64,000 nt of DNA from Pagrus major. Taxonomy: Eukaryota > Chordata > Actinopteri > Spariformes > Sparidae. The notes below the pieces were generated by a model. It made no database searches. It was not told the origin of the DNA and saw only the letters and a program-made list of their open reading frames with translations. Below are positions 10,990-38,673 of the stretch, piece after piece (within the stretch, counting starts at the first letter, position 1; every line of letters starts with the position of its first letter). The DNA lies in assembly GCF_040436345.1 (NCBI RefSeq), contig NC_133227.1:25108671-25172670 (forward strand), written 5' to 3'. The translations under genes and the position numbers were made by a program.

Positions 10990-13900
10990 AGCAAAGAAGA
11001 GAGTGAAAAAAAATATTTCAATTCAATTTTCTCTGCATGTTGCATGTGTTTGTTTTTGTAATACTTACTTTGACCACAAGAGGCTGACGTGCACCACTGC
11101 CTCATGTTCTAATGACTGAAAGCGTTCATGTTTTCTTCCAGGGGAGTTTAAATTTCTCTGCACACTAAACACAAGATATACCTATTGCTTATCACACATG
11201 CGAAAATATCTTTTTTATTCACTCAGTTTCACACATGAAAGAAAAAAAATTCCCCTGAATGTTTTCTTTACGTTTTCACAGAACAACAAAATAACTTCAG
11301 GATTGCTCTGGCAATACCTTTTTTCCCACCAGTTTGCAAGTTATAAAAAGTCACTTGCTCCTCAGGGCTCTGCAGCTGCATGTTTTCCAATTTATATTAA
11401 TATACTGTATCTGTCATATCTCCATATCAGCTAATAAAATTTGCCTACCAATCTACCTTTAGTACAAAGTACAGAGTAATGCTTTGGCCGTTACTATGAG
11501 CCACTGACTGAGAATAGTAGATATTATTTCTGTGTGAGCATTGCTGAATCATTTTTTTTATTAAATGTGACAGAACTGGACACAAATTATGTGTTACATC
11601 CACTGACAAGAAGGTTAAAATCTCAGGATATCAGGATATGAAATTAAACTTATTTGTATTTACAGTATATCTGTCCTCCTGATGAAACCCACCTGTTGGA
11701 GGTGTCATGGTGGACTGTGTGTCAGCAGGAATGATTTACCCTGAAAGACATCACGTCCCCGTCCCAACCACCTCAGCTGAGACTTTGCTCTGCTGCACGC
11801 CTATTTTACAGATTCTCCCCACCAGACCTGCCAGTTATGACACGAGACATACAAGAAAGAAAGACTGCAAGTGTGACTGTTTTCCAACCAAGTAAAATTT
11901 AATGTTTACAGAGTCATGAACACAACAGAAAACATGTGAGAGAAACTATGTTCAGTCTAGGAGACAAAAACACTCCATGGCAGCACATTTTGTCAGTAAC
12001 AAGACTCCAATATTTGGCTTTGTACTGGAGATTATTTCATTTTTTTCTCTTTGTTGATCATCATTTTCTATCTAAAAAGCATCTCCACGCTTAATATAAT
12101 ACGAAATATTTAACAAATCACATATTTTTGCACATATTTCAGTGTGTGGATGCTTTTTGCTCATTCAGTTTGCTCGTTTATAGCTCCACAGCCTCATTTA
12201 AATCAGGTGAGCAGTGTTTTAGTCTGTATTTTGTCTATCTGCAACAATTACAAAATCAGAAATCTGGAAAATAGAAATTCAAAAACTCATCTTTCTTTCC
12301 CCCTTCAAAAAACTGAAACGATGCAATGAATAAATCAATATTTTTAAGTCTGCCTGCACTTTTCTTTTTAAGCCAGCAGGGGGCAGACGGTACATAATCC
12401 AGCCTGGCTGCCAAATCCATAATGTACAAACTGCCTTCAACATTTCACCAGCAGAAGAAAAAAAACCTCAGAGTGATGCCGGTTATCTGCTAATGTGTCT
12501 CAAAAGGGACACAAACCATAAACCATTGTTTACCAACGTCTGGCAGCTACTTGGTGTGACCCCCCCCCCTGCTTTACATGCATAATCTACATATATTACT
12601 ACATCTTCAAGACCTTCAGAGCCACAATAAACACATGTATTCATATACACAGCCTCAGGAAGAATACAGATAATAGAGGCCGTTCTCCGTCACTCTGGGA
12701 CTGTGAGTTACGCGGGGTTGTTTTTGTTTTCATATAGTCAAAATAAATATTTCAGGGATTAAATCAAATTATGTTTGAATATCTTACAACTGAAATAAGT
12801 GGTTCACGTATGTTTTTCTCCATGTCTCCAAAGCTAACATCTCATTTTAACTCAAGGAACATTTGTATGTAAACGTAGCACTTGTGAGTGCAAATCAGAG
12901 GGAACCAGTTGAAGTTCAATTGTAAGATATAAAACATTTTAAAGTTTTATGTTATTTATAGGTTTTCTACAACAACAACAAAAAAAACAGTCCCATTTTC
13001 TCACTATACAATGTATGTGAACGTTTTTTATGATACAGCTCTATGAATTTAATGGCCAATGATAAAAATGGATTTGAATACAAACTTCTGATGGTTTACA
13101 AAATTCATAGATTTCCAATATTGTTAGTTACCACTGAAGATTCTCAATGCCCTCTCTGCTAAAAAGATATCAGTATACGCTAATATAGTAACAAATGCTC
13201 CCAACAGATAAAAACTTAATCGTTAATGAAGCGTTCAGGTTGACAAACTGCTGCTCACCGGGGAATGTTCAACAAAATGTGAGGAGTGCTTGCGGTGACT
13301 ATCTATTGGGGTAAATTCAAAAAGCAAATAACGTCGACTGTGCTGTTTTTAATTGATTCATAACGGTATTAGGAAACTCAGAGTGGCCAAGGTTTGCTAA
13401 TGACTTTTCTAACGTTACTTTGAGATCACAACTTGATTTTTGTGTCATTTTGTTTGAGAGCAACAATTTAATCATAAACACACGACACTTTTCCGGGATA
13501 AATGATACTGATCCGTTTGTCTTCAGGTTGAGAGGAATGACTTAATGAGTGCAAACACCCGTTATCCTGAGATGAATATCAAAAAAAAAAAAAAGTTTGA
13601 TATCAAGAAACAATCTTCTAATTGAATCACTCTTTTGAAATAATGAGCTTAAAAACCAAATACGAAATTCTTGGTGTGTTGATGGGTGGGAAGCCTGCCA
13701 GGGATCACATTCTTGCTGCTACACTGACTCATTATGCTTCAAACCAAGTGCTCATCAGATCGTTTAACAGCGTCCGAAACACCGTTTTTAATGGCGGAAT
13801 TGATTGCGTCGGACATCTTTTGTAACATTCTGTAACAGACGCAGAGATTAGCAAGATGTTTTTAAGGCGTGCTGTGTTTGAACATCTCCGTCAAGCTCTC

Positions 13901-15372
13901 CGTTTATGACCACGTGTGTTTGAAGCATACTTTGTCGTTAGGGAACTGAACATTCCTGAAATAGCAGGAATAAAAGGGCAGAAATCGCTAAATTAAGGTA
14001 ATTTAAAATAAACCCACAAGACATGACCACTTGTTGTCTCAAAGTTAAGACACAATCAAGTTGTGATTTGAAGAAATGGACCTAAAAAATGACTAGCAAC
14101 CTCGGCCAAACTGAAATGAACAGTAACTCTGTCGCTGACCCATCCTGAAATGTAATCTTTTACAAAACATATCTCAAAAAGACAGAAAATCTGAAATACA
14201 ACTGACACACTTTCTAAAAAAAACATCTAATGTTGAATAAAACAGAAAAAAAAGAAGACCATTTTAGACAATACTTCTCTGGTATATATTTACTCTGAAA
14301 GTTGTTATAATAAAGTCAAAAAGCTGCTATGATTGGTGCAAGTGCTAAGCATTACAACAGGAAATCTATTAATTGTGCAAAAACACCTGACATCGGACTA
14401 AAGTAACTGACTGACATGGTGTGCATCTGTGTGACCCGAGAAAGGCAACAAACAAAAAAAAGAAAAAAAAACAAGACGAGTAAAAGAAAGCATGCAGCTG
14501 AAGGACTAGCGTCACACATTAAGGCCACTGAACATCTCGGTTGGCTTCCCTGCCTGAAAGCTCCGCAAAAATACTGCTAAACAAAGACGTTCATCACGGC
14601 GTGTGACAGAAATCTGTTAATGAGCTTTTGGTGTTTTGGCAGTTTCCTCTGCTTTTATCAGCAGCAGCTGATTTAGTGAAGGCTTTGTAGAATATTGATA
14701 AGGGTCGTCAAGGGTTGAGGTTTACAGCTCGAGACGCTGAAGCTTTCCCTTGCAGACCTTAGCTTTTGAAACAAACAACTGACGACGTACAGGAAGGATC
14801 TGGCTATTCAAACTACGGTCGTATTGATCATTATGAAACGTGCGAGCAGCTTTGTGCACTTTGAGGAGATTTTGACAGGGTTGCTGGAGTGTCTCAGAAG
14901 TTTCATTTGAAACTTTTATCTTCAAAATGTCTATTTTGAGGCTATGTGTCTAGTAACTTCAGAGTGAACTTCTTTAAAACTGAAGCTCTTTTTCCTTTCC
15001 TTCCTTCCACAGTAACATCAACGTCCACTTTCATGCACAGTTTGTCCCGATAACCTAAACATTCAAAAGTTCATACACCCCTTGAAACTTCCAGACGACA
15101 TGTCACAGGGTAGAAAACACAAAGGAAAAACGACAGAAATCATCAACTTGAGAGCTAACATAGCTTATAATCAGTCTAAGGCAAAAACAAAAAAGGAACA
15201 AGTAGTGGGTTGGTGAATTTGGGAGCTTTCTGACAACATACTGTGTAGGCTATCACTTTGTGGACCAAAGTCCTGTAGTCCATGCCAGCCTTCTTCCTGA
15301 TGGGAAACCCTCTGTCCTCCTGCGTGGCCCGATTCCTGCGTTCGGATCTTCAAGGCTGACCATCGGGGAGCT
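10990..15372. other. Gene-free region downstream of BCKDK (possible long 3'UTR)
   Basis: No protein-like frame is found. The sequence directly follows the BCKDK stop codon on the minus strand, so some of it is the BCKDK 3' untranslated region. No AATAAA is obvious close to the stop codon on the minus strand. A minus-strand AATAAA is present at 11,557-11,562; if used, it would give an unusually long 3'UTR of about 3.8 kb. One array-type unit in inverted orientation lies near 11,215-11,262, and a CTCF-like motif at 12,373-12,386. Confidence 0.4.
12373..12386 (+). promoter_or_regulatory. CTCF-like binding motif
   Basis: CCAGCAGGGGGCAG fits the vertebrate CTCF core consensus at every informative position. 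It sits between the repeat array and the BCKDK coding region, a place where a chromatin boundary would make sense. Binding is inferred from the motif alone. Confidence 0.5.
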
Positions 15373-30541
<15,169 letters not shown>

Positions 30542-30850
30542 CTCCGCGATACCCGCCAGTCCCGGACGCATTTGGAGACGAGAGCTGTGTGTGTGTGAAC
30601 AGGGGTGGGCCCCGTTCCTGTACAAGCACTGAATTACTGGTGTCGCTACGAGGCCATTGGGGTCGCGTCGTAATGGTGCACAAAGGCACGTATCTCAATA
30701 CAGTAGAGAAAGGGTACAGAAAGGGCTTTGTGCGCATTGGCCAGTAGGGGGGAGAGCTGGAGCGACGACATGACAGCTGAGCCAATCAGTCGGCCAGAGG
30801 CGGAGCGAAACCGCACCAACAGCGCCCCCTACGCTACTGTACGGTACTGC
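30542..30850 (-). promoter_or_regulatory. BCKDK promoter / 5'UTR region (CpG-rich)
   Basis: The sequence upstream of the BCKDK start is noticeably CpG-rich, with a run of CG around 30,640-30,670. On the minus strand a CCAAT box is seen at 30,656-30,660. There is also an inverted CCAAT (CCAATCAG on plus) at 30,782-30,789. A CTCF-like core, TAGGGGGCGC on the minus strand, lies at about 30,822-30,831. No TATA box is obvious, consistent with a housekeeping promoter. The transcription start is not determined. Confidence 0.55.
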
Positions 30851-32120
30851 AGGGAACAGGACCGGTCAGTAAACAATTTCTGAGTATTTTAGACTCGGGA
30901 TTGCTCAAGGGGACAGGGTCAACATGCTTCAAGATGGTTGTTTCAGGTACACATGTATGTTTTCTTCCAGGCCAAATTCCTCTCTATATCCCCCCAAACA
31001 AAAATAAATAAGTACTGCAACTTTAACTTCATTTGGTCCTTACTTTCTCTGTAGTTGCATTTCTGACAGGGCCAGATTAACCTGTGACACGGCCCCAAGG
31101 GTAAGATTTTTTGTCACCTGGTGAAAAACTCCTTCCCTACACTCAATGTTCACACACTAAAAAAAAATGTGTTTCAGGTAGTGCATTTCTAGTTATCACT
31201 CATCTGAAATAAAGAAAAACATCTTACTTGCACATTTTGTGAGCAAGTAAGAACATATGTGCAAGTATAAGTATTTACCTTCACACAACAATAAGCTAAA
31301 ACTGTAAAAAAAAATCAAATGCAGACAAGGTCAGAGTAATGAGCATCACACTTTTCTCTATTTTATGTCATTGTTAATTAAAGCTCTTTGGCTTTTAGAC
31401 TGTTGGTCAGATAAAACAAGATATTTGAAGACATTACCTCGAGCATTGGGAAGTTGTGATGGCCATTGATGATATTTATTGTACAGATTAAAAAAAAGAA
31501 GAAAAAGATCTTTAGTGGTAGAGGGAAATAAATGCCATTAAAAGACAATTGTAAGTTGTATCAAGGGCTAAAACATATCAAATTCTTGGCTTCTGGTTCT
31601 TTCACAGTGCTGTTTTTTTATTCACACATCATGAAATCAGTTTCACTGAGAAACATTCGAAATAAAAGACACTTAGATTTAATACAAATTGCTATTATGA
31701 AAATGAATTCAAGTAAAACAAAAATAAAGTCATCCTGAAATATCGCTTTATATGTTTTTATGTCACAAATTATGCATGAAGATAGTTTCTGATTTATACG
31801 TATGATTATTAATTTCTTAATGTATTTATTGGTGTAGTTTTGGCCGCAACAGCACTCTTATGAATAAAATATAATATGCTCAATACTGTTTATTTTCAGA
31901 GTCAGAAAAATTGATGGGAAGGATAGAAAAATATTAGTTTGTATTTTTTTAAAAAATTAATCTGTTATTACCCACATGAATCACTCATTGCCTCAATTAA
32001 CAGGCAATGAAACTATTTCACAGGGTGCATGTGATGACTACGAGTCCTTTTCCTGTGTTGGGTTATCCACTGTGAAACTGGTGCTGTGGAGCTGAAATCA
32101 ACAGCCTCATCACACGCAGA
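30851..32120. other. Intergenic spacer between BCKDK and DDX51
   Basis: It is AT-rich with no protein-like frame and no clear repeat. Its left part belongs to the upstream region of BCKDK and its right end lies just beyond the DDX51 polyadenylation signal. I see nothing else in it. Confidence 0.5.
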
Positions 32121-32130
32121 CATTTTATGT

Positions 32131-32136
32131 TTTATT
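32131..32136 (-). terminator. DDX51 polyadenylation signal
   Basis: AATAAA on the minus strand, about 90 nt after the DDX51 stop codon, the first such hexamer downstream. It implies a very short 3'UTR. Confidence 0.7.
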
Positions 32137-32222
32137 AAAACAACATAAATAACTCAAAATACAGCTGAAAAAAAGGACATGGTGCAGATGTCAGCTCAGA
32201 GGAGAATGTCACTGTCACTCCA

Positions 32223-35200
32223 TTATTTGGCTTTCTCATCCTGTAGAGAGAAACAAAAATCAGTGTGTTTGTCAGCAAACAGTAATTCAAGTAATTTATT
32301 AATACATCACAGCTGTCAGGTGAAAGAGGACTTGTTGTAACTTGAATTTTTTGGGTGTGGAATTTGGATCAAAAAATGTCCAAAACTGGAGATATTTAAC
32401 AGTTATTTAGTAAAGAGTTGGTTTCATTCAGTCATACTTTGAGTGATGCACAGAAAGATGTACACACTCCTTTTAAACTGAGGCTATTGAGTCTAGGTCA
32501 ATATTTACTGAATGTGTTTGAGATTGTACCTTGATGACGTTAGCCAGCTCCTGCAGAGTTTGTTTGTATCGGGCTTCCATACCCTTCAGGTTCTCCGGTT
32601 TGACGATCTGCTTTTGAATCCCGGGGCTTCCTGCTTCCACCACCATCTGGAGGAAGTTTTTCTCCTGAGGGTGAAAAAGGAACATTTTATACTGTCTTTA
32701 CTTTACCGTTTATTCTGATCATATGACTGTCTGCCTCTCTCACAGACATGTTATTATGTAGAAGTGTTTTACCTGAACTCCCAGCAGAAAGGTGAAGGCC
32801 AGGCCTGCTTTTCCTGCTCTTGCTGTTCTTCCAATCCTGAACAAACACAGAGGAGCCAGGACACGACATAAATGAATGTAAATATCCATTGTAAACCTTA
32901 TTTGGACAGCAGAACCTTTGATGGACAGCTCACCTGTGAATGTACGTCCGGATGTACTGCGGTGCATCATAATTCACAACACATTTGACCCCGTTGATGT
33001 CGATGCCTCGTGCAGCTGCGTCGGTGCTGATCAACCTTCAGGGTGACATGTTAGTTAAATGTATTGCTCATTAAGGCTCACTCTGCATAATCTGTGACTG
33101 ACTAAGCAAATAAATAAATATACATTTTTAGATTGTTACAGACACATATACACTCATTTGCTTTATTAGGTCCATGATCAAAACTACTGACTGCTTTGGA
33201 TAAACTGCTTGACTCTCACATTACCTGTAGAGTTTATAGTAACAATCTCACCTGTATATACTGCAGTTGTCCAGCTCTTGTTTGTATATAATAGCTATAG
33301 TTGCTTTTATGTTTTGACTCATCTTTGTTCAGCTTTCTGTCTGAATCTGTATTATCCTGTGACTTTGTTCTCTACACAATGCTGTGTAAGCACAATCAAA
33401 GTTACAGAGCCACATTCTTTATATGCCAATTAAGTTGATTCTGATCACGTCACTGTTTTGCTGGTTATAGATTAAACAGTGCATAGAACCATGATAGTTG
33501 GGATTTAATTTCAAAAACAAAAACAGAGCCAAAATTCTGAAAATTGTCCATATATTTCTGGAAGTTGCAGTATGTACAGTATACAGGTGGACTTGGTGCA
33601 CCTTGGTGCATGAAATCAAATGCCTGATCAAGTTTGCTGTACAGAAACGTCTACAGTGTGCAGAAGGAGCTTTTGTTACTTTGAGCTGCTTATTCTTCAA
33701 CACTGTCCGTATGCAGGTATACATAGATCACTTTTCTTTTACTTTACTGCTCACATGTGCACAGAGACACTCACAGTTGGATCTTTCCTTGTTCGAATTC
33801 CTTCAGCGTCCTCTTTCTCTCACCAGGAGAGAGTCTGGAGGAGAACTCAGCAGCCTGAACTCCACCGAAGAGCTTCACCAACAGGTAAAGTCTGAGGAGG
33901 AAAACACAGTAAAACCAGACTGGACAGCTGAAAATGCGTGCAAGAAATTGGTGTAATGGTTGTTGTGTTCTCCGACCTGTGTGCAGTCTCTCTGGAGTTG
34001 GTGAAGCAGAGGATGGGGCTGAGCTTCATTCGCAGGATGAAGTGGAGGATGAGGAGGGGCTTTTTACTTAACGTACAGGGCACATAATACTCCTAAAAAC
34101 ATAAAGATGGAGTCATTAACAAAGTTACGCCAGACTCTGACAGTTTCTATTCTCTTATTCTTCTCTCTTACCGTCAGACTTTGAGGGAAGTCGAAGCGGT
34201 CTTGTGTCTGGGAAGGAGCTGCTGTTGAGGTGCTATTGGACTGACTGTGGATGGAGCTGAAGAGTCTGGGCTGGTGGAGGCCCAGCTGCTGCAGCTTCTC
34301 TGGGTTCTGTGTAAGTGTGGCAGAAAACAGCAGCTTCTGCAGCGGCATCTGAGGCGGAGACAGACTGAGAGGACAAACAGGTGTCAAATTTAAAGCACTG
34401 CCATTTTAAAGCTCTATCCAGCTCATATTCTACTGCTACATGGATGCACAAGTAATTTATACAGTTGTCATCTAAACTCACATAGCCAGATCTGAGCTCA
34501 TGGAGGTTTGTGTTTCATCTTTATCCATTAAAAAGTGACTTTGCAGCTTCAGGTGTAAACACAGACTCACCTGGCTGCTGTTACATGCGCTGGCTCAGTC
34601 CTCCTGAAGATGGACATGGCTTCTGGTCCACTTCCTGATCTGTACACCGCCTTCACCACCTGACTGAGCCAAGACTGGTGCATGCTGTCGATCATCCTGT
34701 CAGCCTCGTCAATTATCTGAGATGGATGACAGAATGGAAGCATCGATTTAAAAAAAATAAAAAATTATACAAATATATATAAATTGTTAGATGGCAGACA
34801 TCAATGTCATTTATGGTTATCCAGCTTTTATGAACTCACAAGAAACCTGAGGTGCTCCAGACAAAAGCCTGAGTTCTTGTTGATGTGATCAACCAGTCGA
34901 CCTGGAGTGGCCACGACAATGTCTGCTAAACTGCGTCTCATTCCCCCTCTGGAAGAAGAAAACAGAACAAATACCATGTATTGTAAATGCCAAGTCGTCA
35001 TCTTATATTTATATTTTATTCTCCTAAAAAAGCTGCAACTGTAAAGCTCCTATGTGTATAATTTCATGATTTCTCATTGCATGTGGTGCCCCCTGGTGGT
35101 AGGATAGAAAAACACACCCTCTGCAATTAAGTTTAATTCGCCAAATCAAAAAAGGAAGCACAATTCAATAATATTTCAACAAAATTTTCAGTTACAGTTT

Positions 35201-38086
35201 TCACATTTAAGTGGAGGGATTATAAATACTAAGTACTTGAATAATTGATTAATGTTCTTTTCTGCTGCATTTAAAAAACAATGCATGGCAATAAAAAATG
35301 TGCATCTTAAATAAAACATGAAAATAAAAAAAATGAAATCATGTGCAATTGTCCTTGTGTTCATATCGGTATGTGAAAGAAATATAGTGTACATTATAAA
35401 GTCTGTATTATTAATATGTTCAACTTCATTTATTTTATTATTCTATTATATCTTGTTTTCTGTCTTGTTTTCATTTCTATCTGTCACTGAATCACTGTTT
35501 TCCCTCCGAGTATAACTCTTGAGCTGCTGTAACAAGAGAATTCTCAGTCTCACCCAATTTTCTAATGAACTATCACAACACATCTTAACAATTTAACATA
35601 ATTAACATGTACTTTTTCTCTTTCTTTTTTTACTGAAATGTGGTGGAGTTGAATTACAAAATTGCATAAAATGTAAAGTTCAGCAAAGAACAAGTACCTC
35701 AAAATTGTGCAAAAGGTACAGTGCTTCAGTAGATGTACTTTGTGACATTTCAACACTGAAGCAAACACCTTATAAAGACGTACATTCAAACATCCAGACC
35801 CTGAAATGCCTTTATAAAGTAAAATGTCAAATGTCTCCTGAAGAGCTTCTGAAGCTCTCCCATTATTACGAAGCTGAACTCACCTGTGTTCTGAGAGTGA
35901 CGCCTCCTCTGCAGCGAAGCTCTTCTGGCCAGCCATCATCACCACTTTCAGATTGGTTCCCTCAGCGTATGATGTGAACACTTTGCAAACCTGAACAGAA
36001 GAACATATCATCTGATCTCTGAAGTAAACATTACTGGATTATGTGATCCTGACTTTGTTTTTTAAGACTCTGACCTGCTGGGCGAGCTCTTTGGTGGGCA
36101 ACACTGCCAAAGCCCGGACTTCACACACCACCCGCTCCATCAGCACCTGATAGTAGAGAGCATCTTTATTTCATTTTTCTCATCTTTTCATTATCTTTCT
36201 ACATGTTCATCTTCACACAAACTGTAGAGCCTGTACATGTTGTATGCATGTCTTAAAAGAGATGGTGGGCAGCTCACCTGTATGACAGGTATGACAAATG
36301 CAAGAGTCTTGCCACTTCCTGTTGGTGCAGACACACAAATATCTCTGGGCTTGTAGCCACCTCGTCCAATCAGCAGCCCTTGCTGTGCGCTCTCCAGGAT
36401 GGCTGGGATGACCTCTGCTTGTACTGTGAAAGGGTCACAGAGGTCACAATATCTCTTAAGTGTTTTATGTACCAATAGTTCCAAACCATTTTCCAAAACA
36501 GTTTGAGACACATGCAAACAGCAGAACTAAAAAAAAATGTTAAGTTAAAAAAAAAAAAAAGAACTTAAATTTCTATTCTTGCACAAAACAAGGACCTGAT
36601 TTCTTTGCCTTAAATTCAAAAACTTCCAATTAGTCAAGGAGCCACGGGAACCCCGCAGATTATGTTGAAAATAGTTATTTTTCAGGGAGTGTATTAGGAT
36701 TCAAGCATATTTCTAACGTTGAAAACACAATGGTTAAAATTAAGCATTTTCCAAAACTCTTTAGACTTTGAACAAACACTGTAACTACATCCGGTGTCAT
36801 TACCTGGAAAAAGATGCTGAATTCCATTATTTTGTAACTTCTTCACGAGCTGAGAGGAAAGTCCTGGCATATCAGAGAAGGGGACCAGGTTGCTTTTAAT
36901 ATCTCTGTGAATCATATCAGGCTGTGCGAGCCACTGAGGCAGGACTCTGTGGACCTGCGAACAGAAGAGTACAAACACTGTGGATGAATACTAATGGTAC
37001 TGGTGACCCCTGACCCTTCACCCTCCATCACTGACAAATCACTGTACCTTTTGGACTGGCTTGTTCTCAAATCCTCCTAGAACTGTGAATCCAGTTGGTG
37101 CAGGAGTTTTCTCTGTGGTTTGTGTTGGTGTGTCGTTTTCTGTTTCTGCCTTCTCTTCTCCTCCCTGTGTGTCCTCCTGTCCAACTCTTCCAGTCACAGG
37201 AGTTTCTGCAAGACCTTTAACTGAATTCCAAAGACAGACAAACGTTGTTTTGTTATGCAGGTTGGGATTACATTACTGAAGCTACATCACAGGTCGTTAC
37301 CTCGAGCACATCTCTGGTTATTCTGTGCCACACTTTCGTGCTAATTATCAGCCGACATATATGCAGGAACCCAATTGGTCATGCCAGTGTGTATAGCCTG
37401 CCAGTTATATAATATGAATATAATGTCAACGTGTGTGTATACAAGAACAAGCACATACCTGACTGATCCTTCTTCTTCTTTTTCTCATTAGCACCTTTCT
37501 TGCTCTTCTTTTTCTCTTTGATGGGCTCATCATTGTAATCAGAGTCCGACGCAAATGAAGGCTCTACTTCTGATTTCCTCTTCTTGTGTGGTTGAGGCTC
37601 TTGACTGGTTTCCTTATCAGCTTTTCTTTTCTTTTTGACATCCTGCTGTTCCGTCTGTTCTTCAGGTGGGTGTTGTCTCTGTTCTGTCAAACTCTGTTTC
37701 TGCTTCTCCTTTGCCTTCTGCTGCAGTTTAGCCAGCAGCGCCTCAGACCGAGACTTTTTCGAGGTGCTCCCATCTTCCTCCTCTCCAAGATATCTGTGAG
37801 AAACATGATAGAATGAACATTTTACAGTCCACTTCCTACATACAAACACAGCACAGCAGCAAATAATTGTATGGTTAGTTCTACATTTTTGTCCAAAACG
37901 ATAGTTAATAAACAAATATTTTGTATATAAGTATGTACATGAATGAATTGCCCTCATCTAATAAACCCCATTATAAAATGGAACTGATATTTCTGATATT
38001 GTAAACAATTGAATACAACAAGAAGAGACCAACTATGTAAGCAAGTAAGGAATATAAGCCTACCTGTTCACAAGAAACAGAGACAT
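32223..38086 (-). CDS. ddx51: ATP-dependent RNA helicase DDX51
   Basis: DDX51 is a nucleolar DEAD-box helicase needed for 28S rRNA 3'-end maturation and U8 snoRNA release. Sixteen coding exons (minus strand): 38086-38064, 37793-37459, 37220-37048, 36954-36804, 36423-36278, 36146-36075, 35990-35884, 34948-34840, 34716-34571, 34364-34172, 34092-33977, 33891-33775, 33035-32934, 32836-32773, 32664-32530, 32240-32223. They total 2,007 nt, 668 aa (human 666). The protein starts [15 protein letters not shown] like the mammalian N-terminus. A Lys/Glu/Gln-rich disordered part with several basic nuclear-localisation-like runs follows. Helicase motifs seen: VQAEVIPA (Q-motif region, 228), SAPTGSGKT (I, 259-267), ATPGR (Ib), DEAD (II, 375-378), SAT (III, 435-437), [10 protein letters not shown] (V, 566-575) and [10 protein letters not shown] (VI, 596-605). 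The last exon encodes only DEKAK plus stop. Phase is kept throughout; it looks functional. Confidence 0.96.
35086..35099 (-). promoter_or_regulatory. CTCF-like motif in a DDX51 intron
   Basis: On the minus strand CCACCAGGGGGCAC matches the CTCF core consensus. It lies in the 935-bp intron between exons 7 and 8. The surrounding text (GTGCCCCCTGGTGG followed by a TAGGATAGAAAAACAC run) looks like part of a dispersed repeat, so this could be a transposon-borne site. Binding is unproven. Confidence 0.4.
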
Positions 38087-38673
38087 TTCAACAGAAAGTT
38101 TTTGTATACTTTTTAGCTATCCGTCATCAGAAAGATATTAACGCTGGGTTTCAATTCCTCCCGTCCAAATTGGAAAATAAACTACCATAAACGCTCAACT
38201 TCTACTTGTGGTGCAAAAATCACCACTATCTCATGTGTTTTCCATACCGTGTAAGACGCGGAGTGATGACGTCACTGAAGCCAGTCGCATTTTTTTCCCG
38301 TCACCAGTTGGGCGCGACCACACCAACTTGAATTTTCACCGTTAAATGTAAGCAAAAAACATACTACTTTTGTTTTCTGAGGCATTTGTTTTGTATAAAA
38401 GTATTAAATATTTTGTTTGAATTTATTTTAAAAGCAAAATCGCAACTTAAACGGACTCAAACCGATGTTTTTCACCGTCGCCCCGAATGGATCTGCCCAC
38501 CCGATGACGTTCACCAATCAAAACAAAGTGGAAGAAATTTGAAATTTACAAACGGAGTCACTTGCGGGACGCTCGCTGTGGATTGTTTAGGCGTGATTAT
38601 CGTTATCATTTTCAAAAGATGTATTAATTTGCGTTTTAATTTCAGGTGTGTTGGTTGACTGTCAAGGAGAAAA
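38087..38673. promoter_or_regulatory. Bidirectional DDX51/CENPE promoter
   Basis: Only 587 bp separate the two start codons, which point away from each other. Within it: a CRE palindrome TGACGTCA at 38,267-38,274; an E2F-like TTGGGCGCGA at 38,308-38,317; a second TGACGT at 38,505-38,510; a CCAAT box (CCAATCA) at 38,514-38,520; and a CHR element TTTGAA at 38,538-38,543. CCAAT and CHR are about 20 bp apart, the arrangement typical of G2/M genes controlled by NF-Y and the MuvB/DREAM complex. CENP-E peaks in G2/M, which fits. A TTTCAG|GTG just before the CENPE ATG could be an untranslated-exon acceptor. Motifs are seen; occupancy is inferred. Confidence 0.65.

Larger units (their letters stand above)
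3041..10990 (+). repeat. Degenerate AT-rich tandem array (T-tract/CAGGAG/GTGTGAAAC modules)
   Basis: For nearly 8 kb the sequence repeats a loose cassette: a run of T, then CAGGAG, a run of A, then TTCATGTGTGAAACTGAGTGA-like text and again a T run. Distances between successive GTGTGAAAC words vary from about 35 to 60 bp, so the periodicity is irregular. Many units contain TTTCACGTGTGAAACTGAG with a CACGTG E-box core. The array is interrupted by copies 2 and 3 of segment P, by unique DNA with a SINE at 7.4-8.2 kb, and by the inverted-repeat element at 9,275-9,937. No protein is encoded; frames in it read as poly-Lys or poly-Phe. Confidence 0.85.

Noticed and set aside
3041-10990. Possible CRISPR-like array because short words recur at 35-60 bp
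   Set aside because: Eukaryotic context, the repeats are degenerate, there are no unique spacers of constant length and no cas genes.
33498-33956. 152-codon plus-strand frame
   Set aside because: It runs antisense across DDX51 exon 12 and its introns; no family match or splice support.
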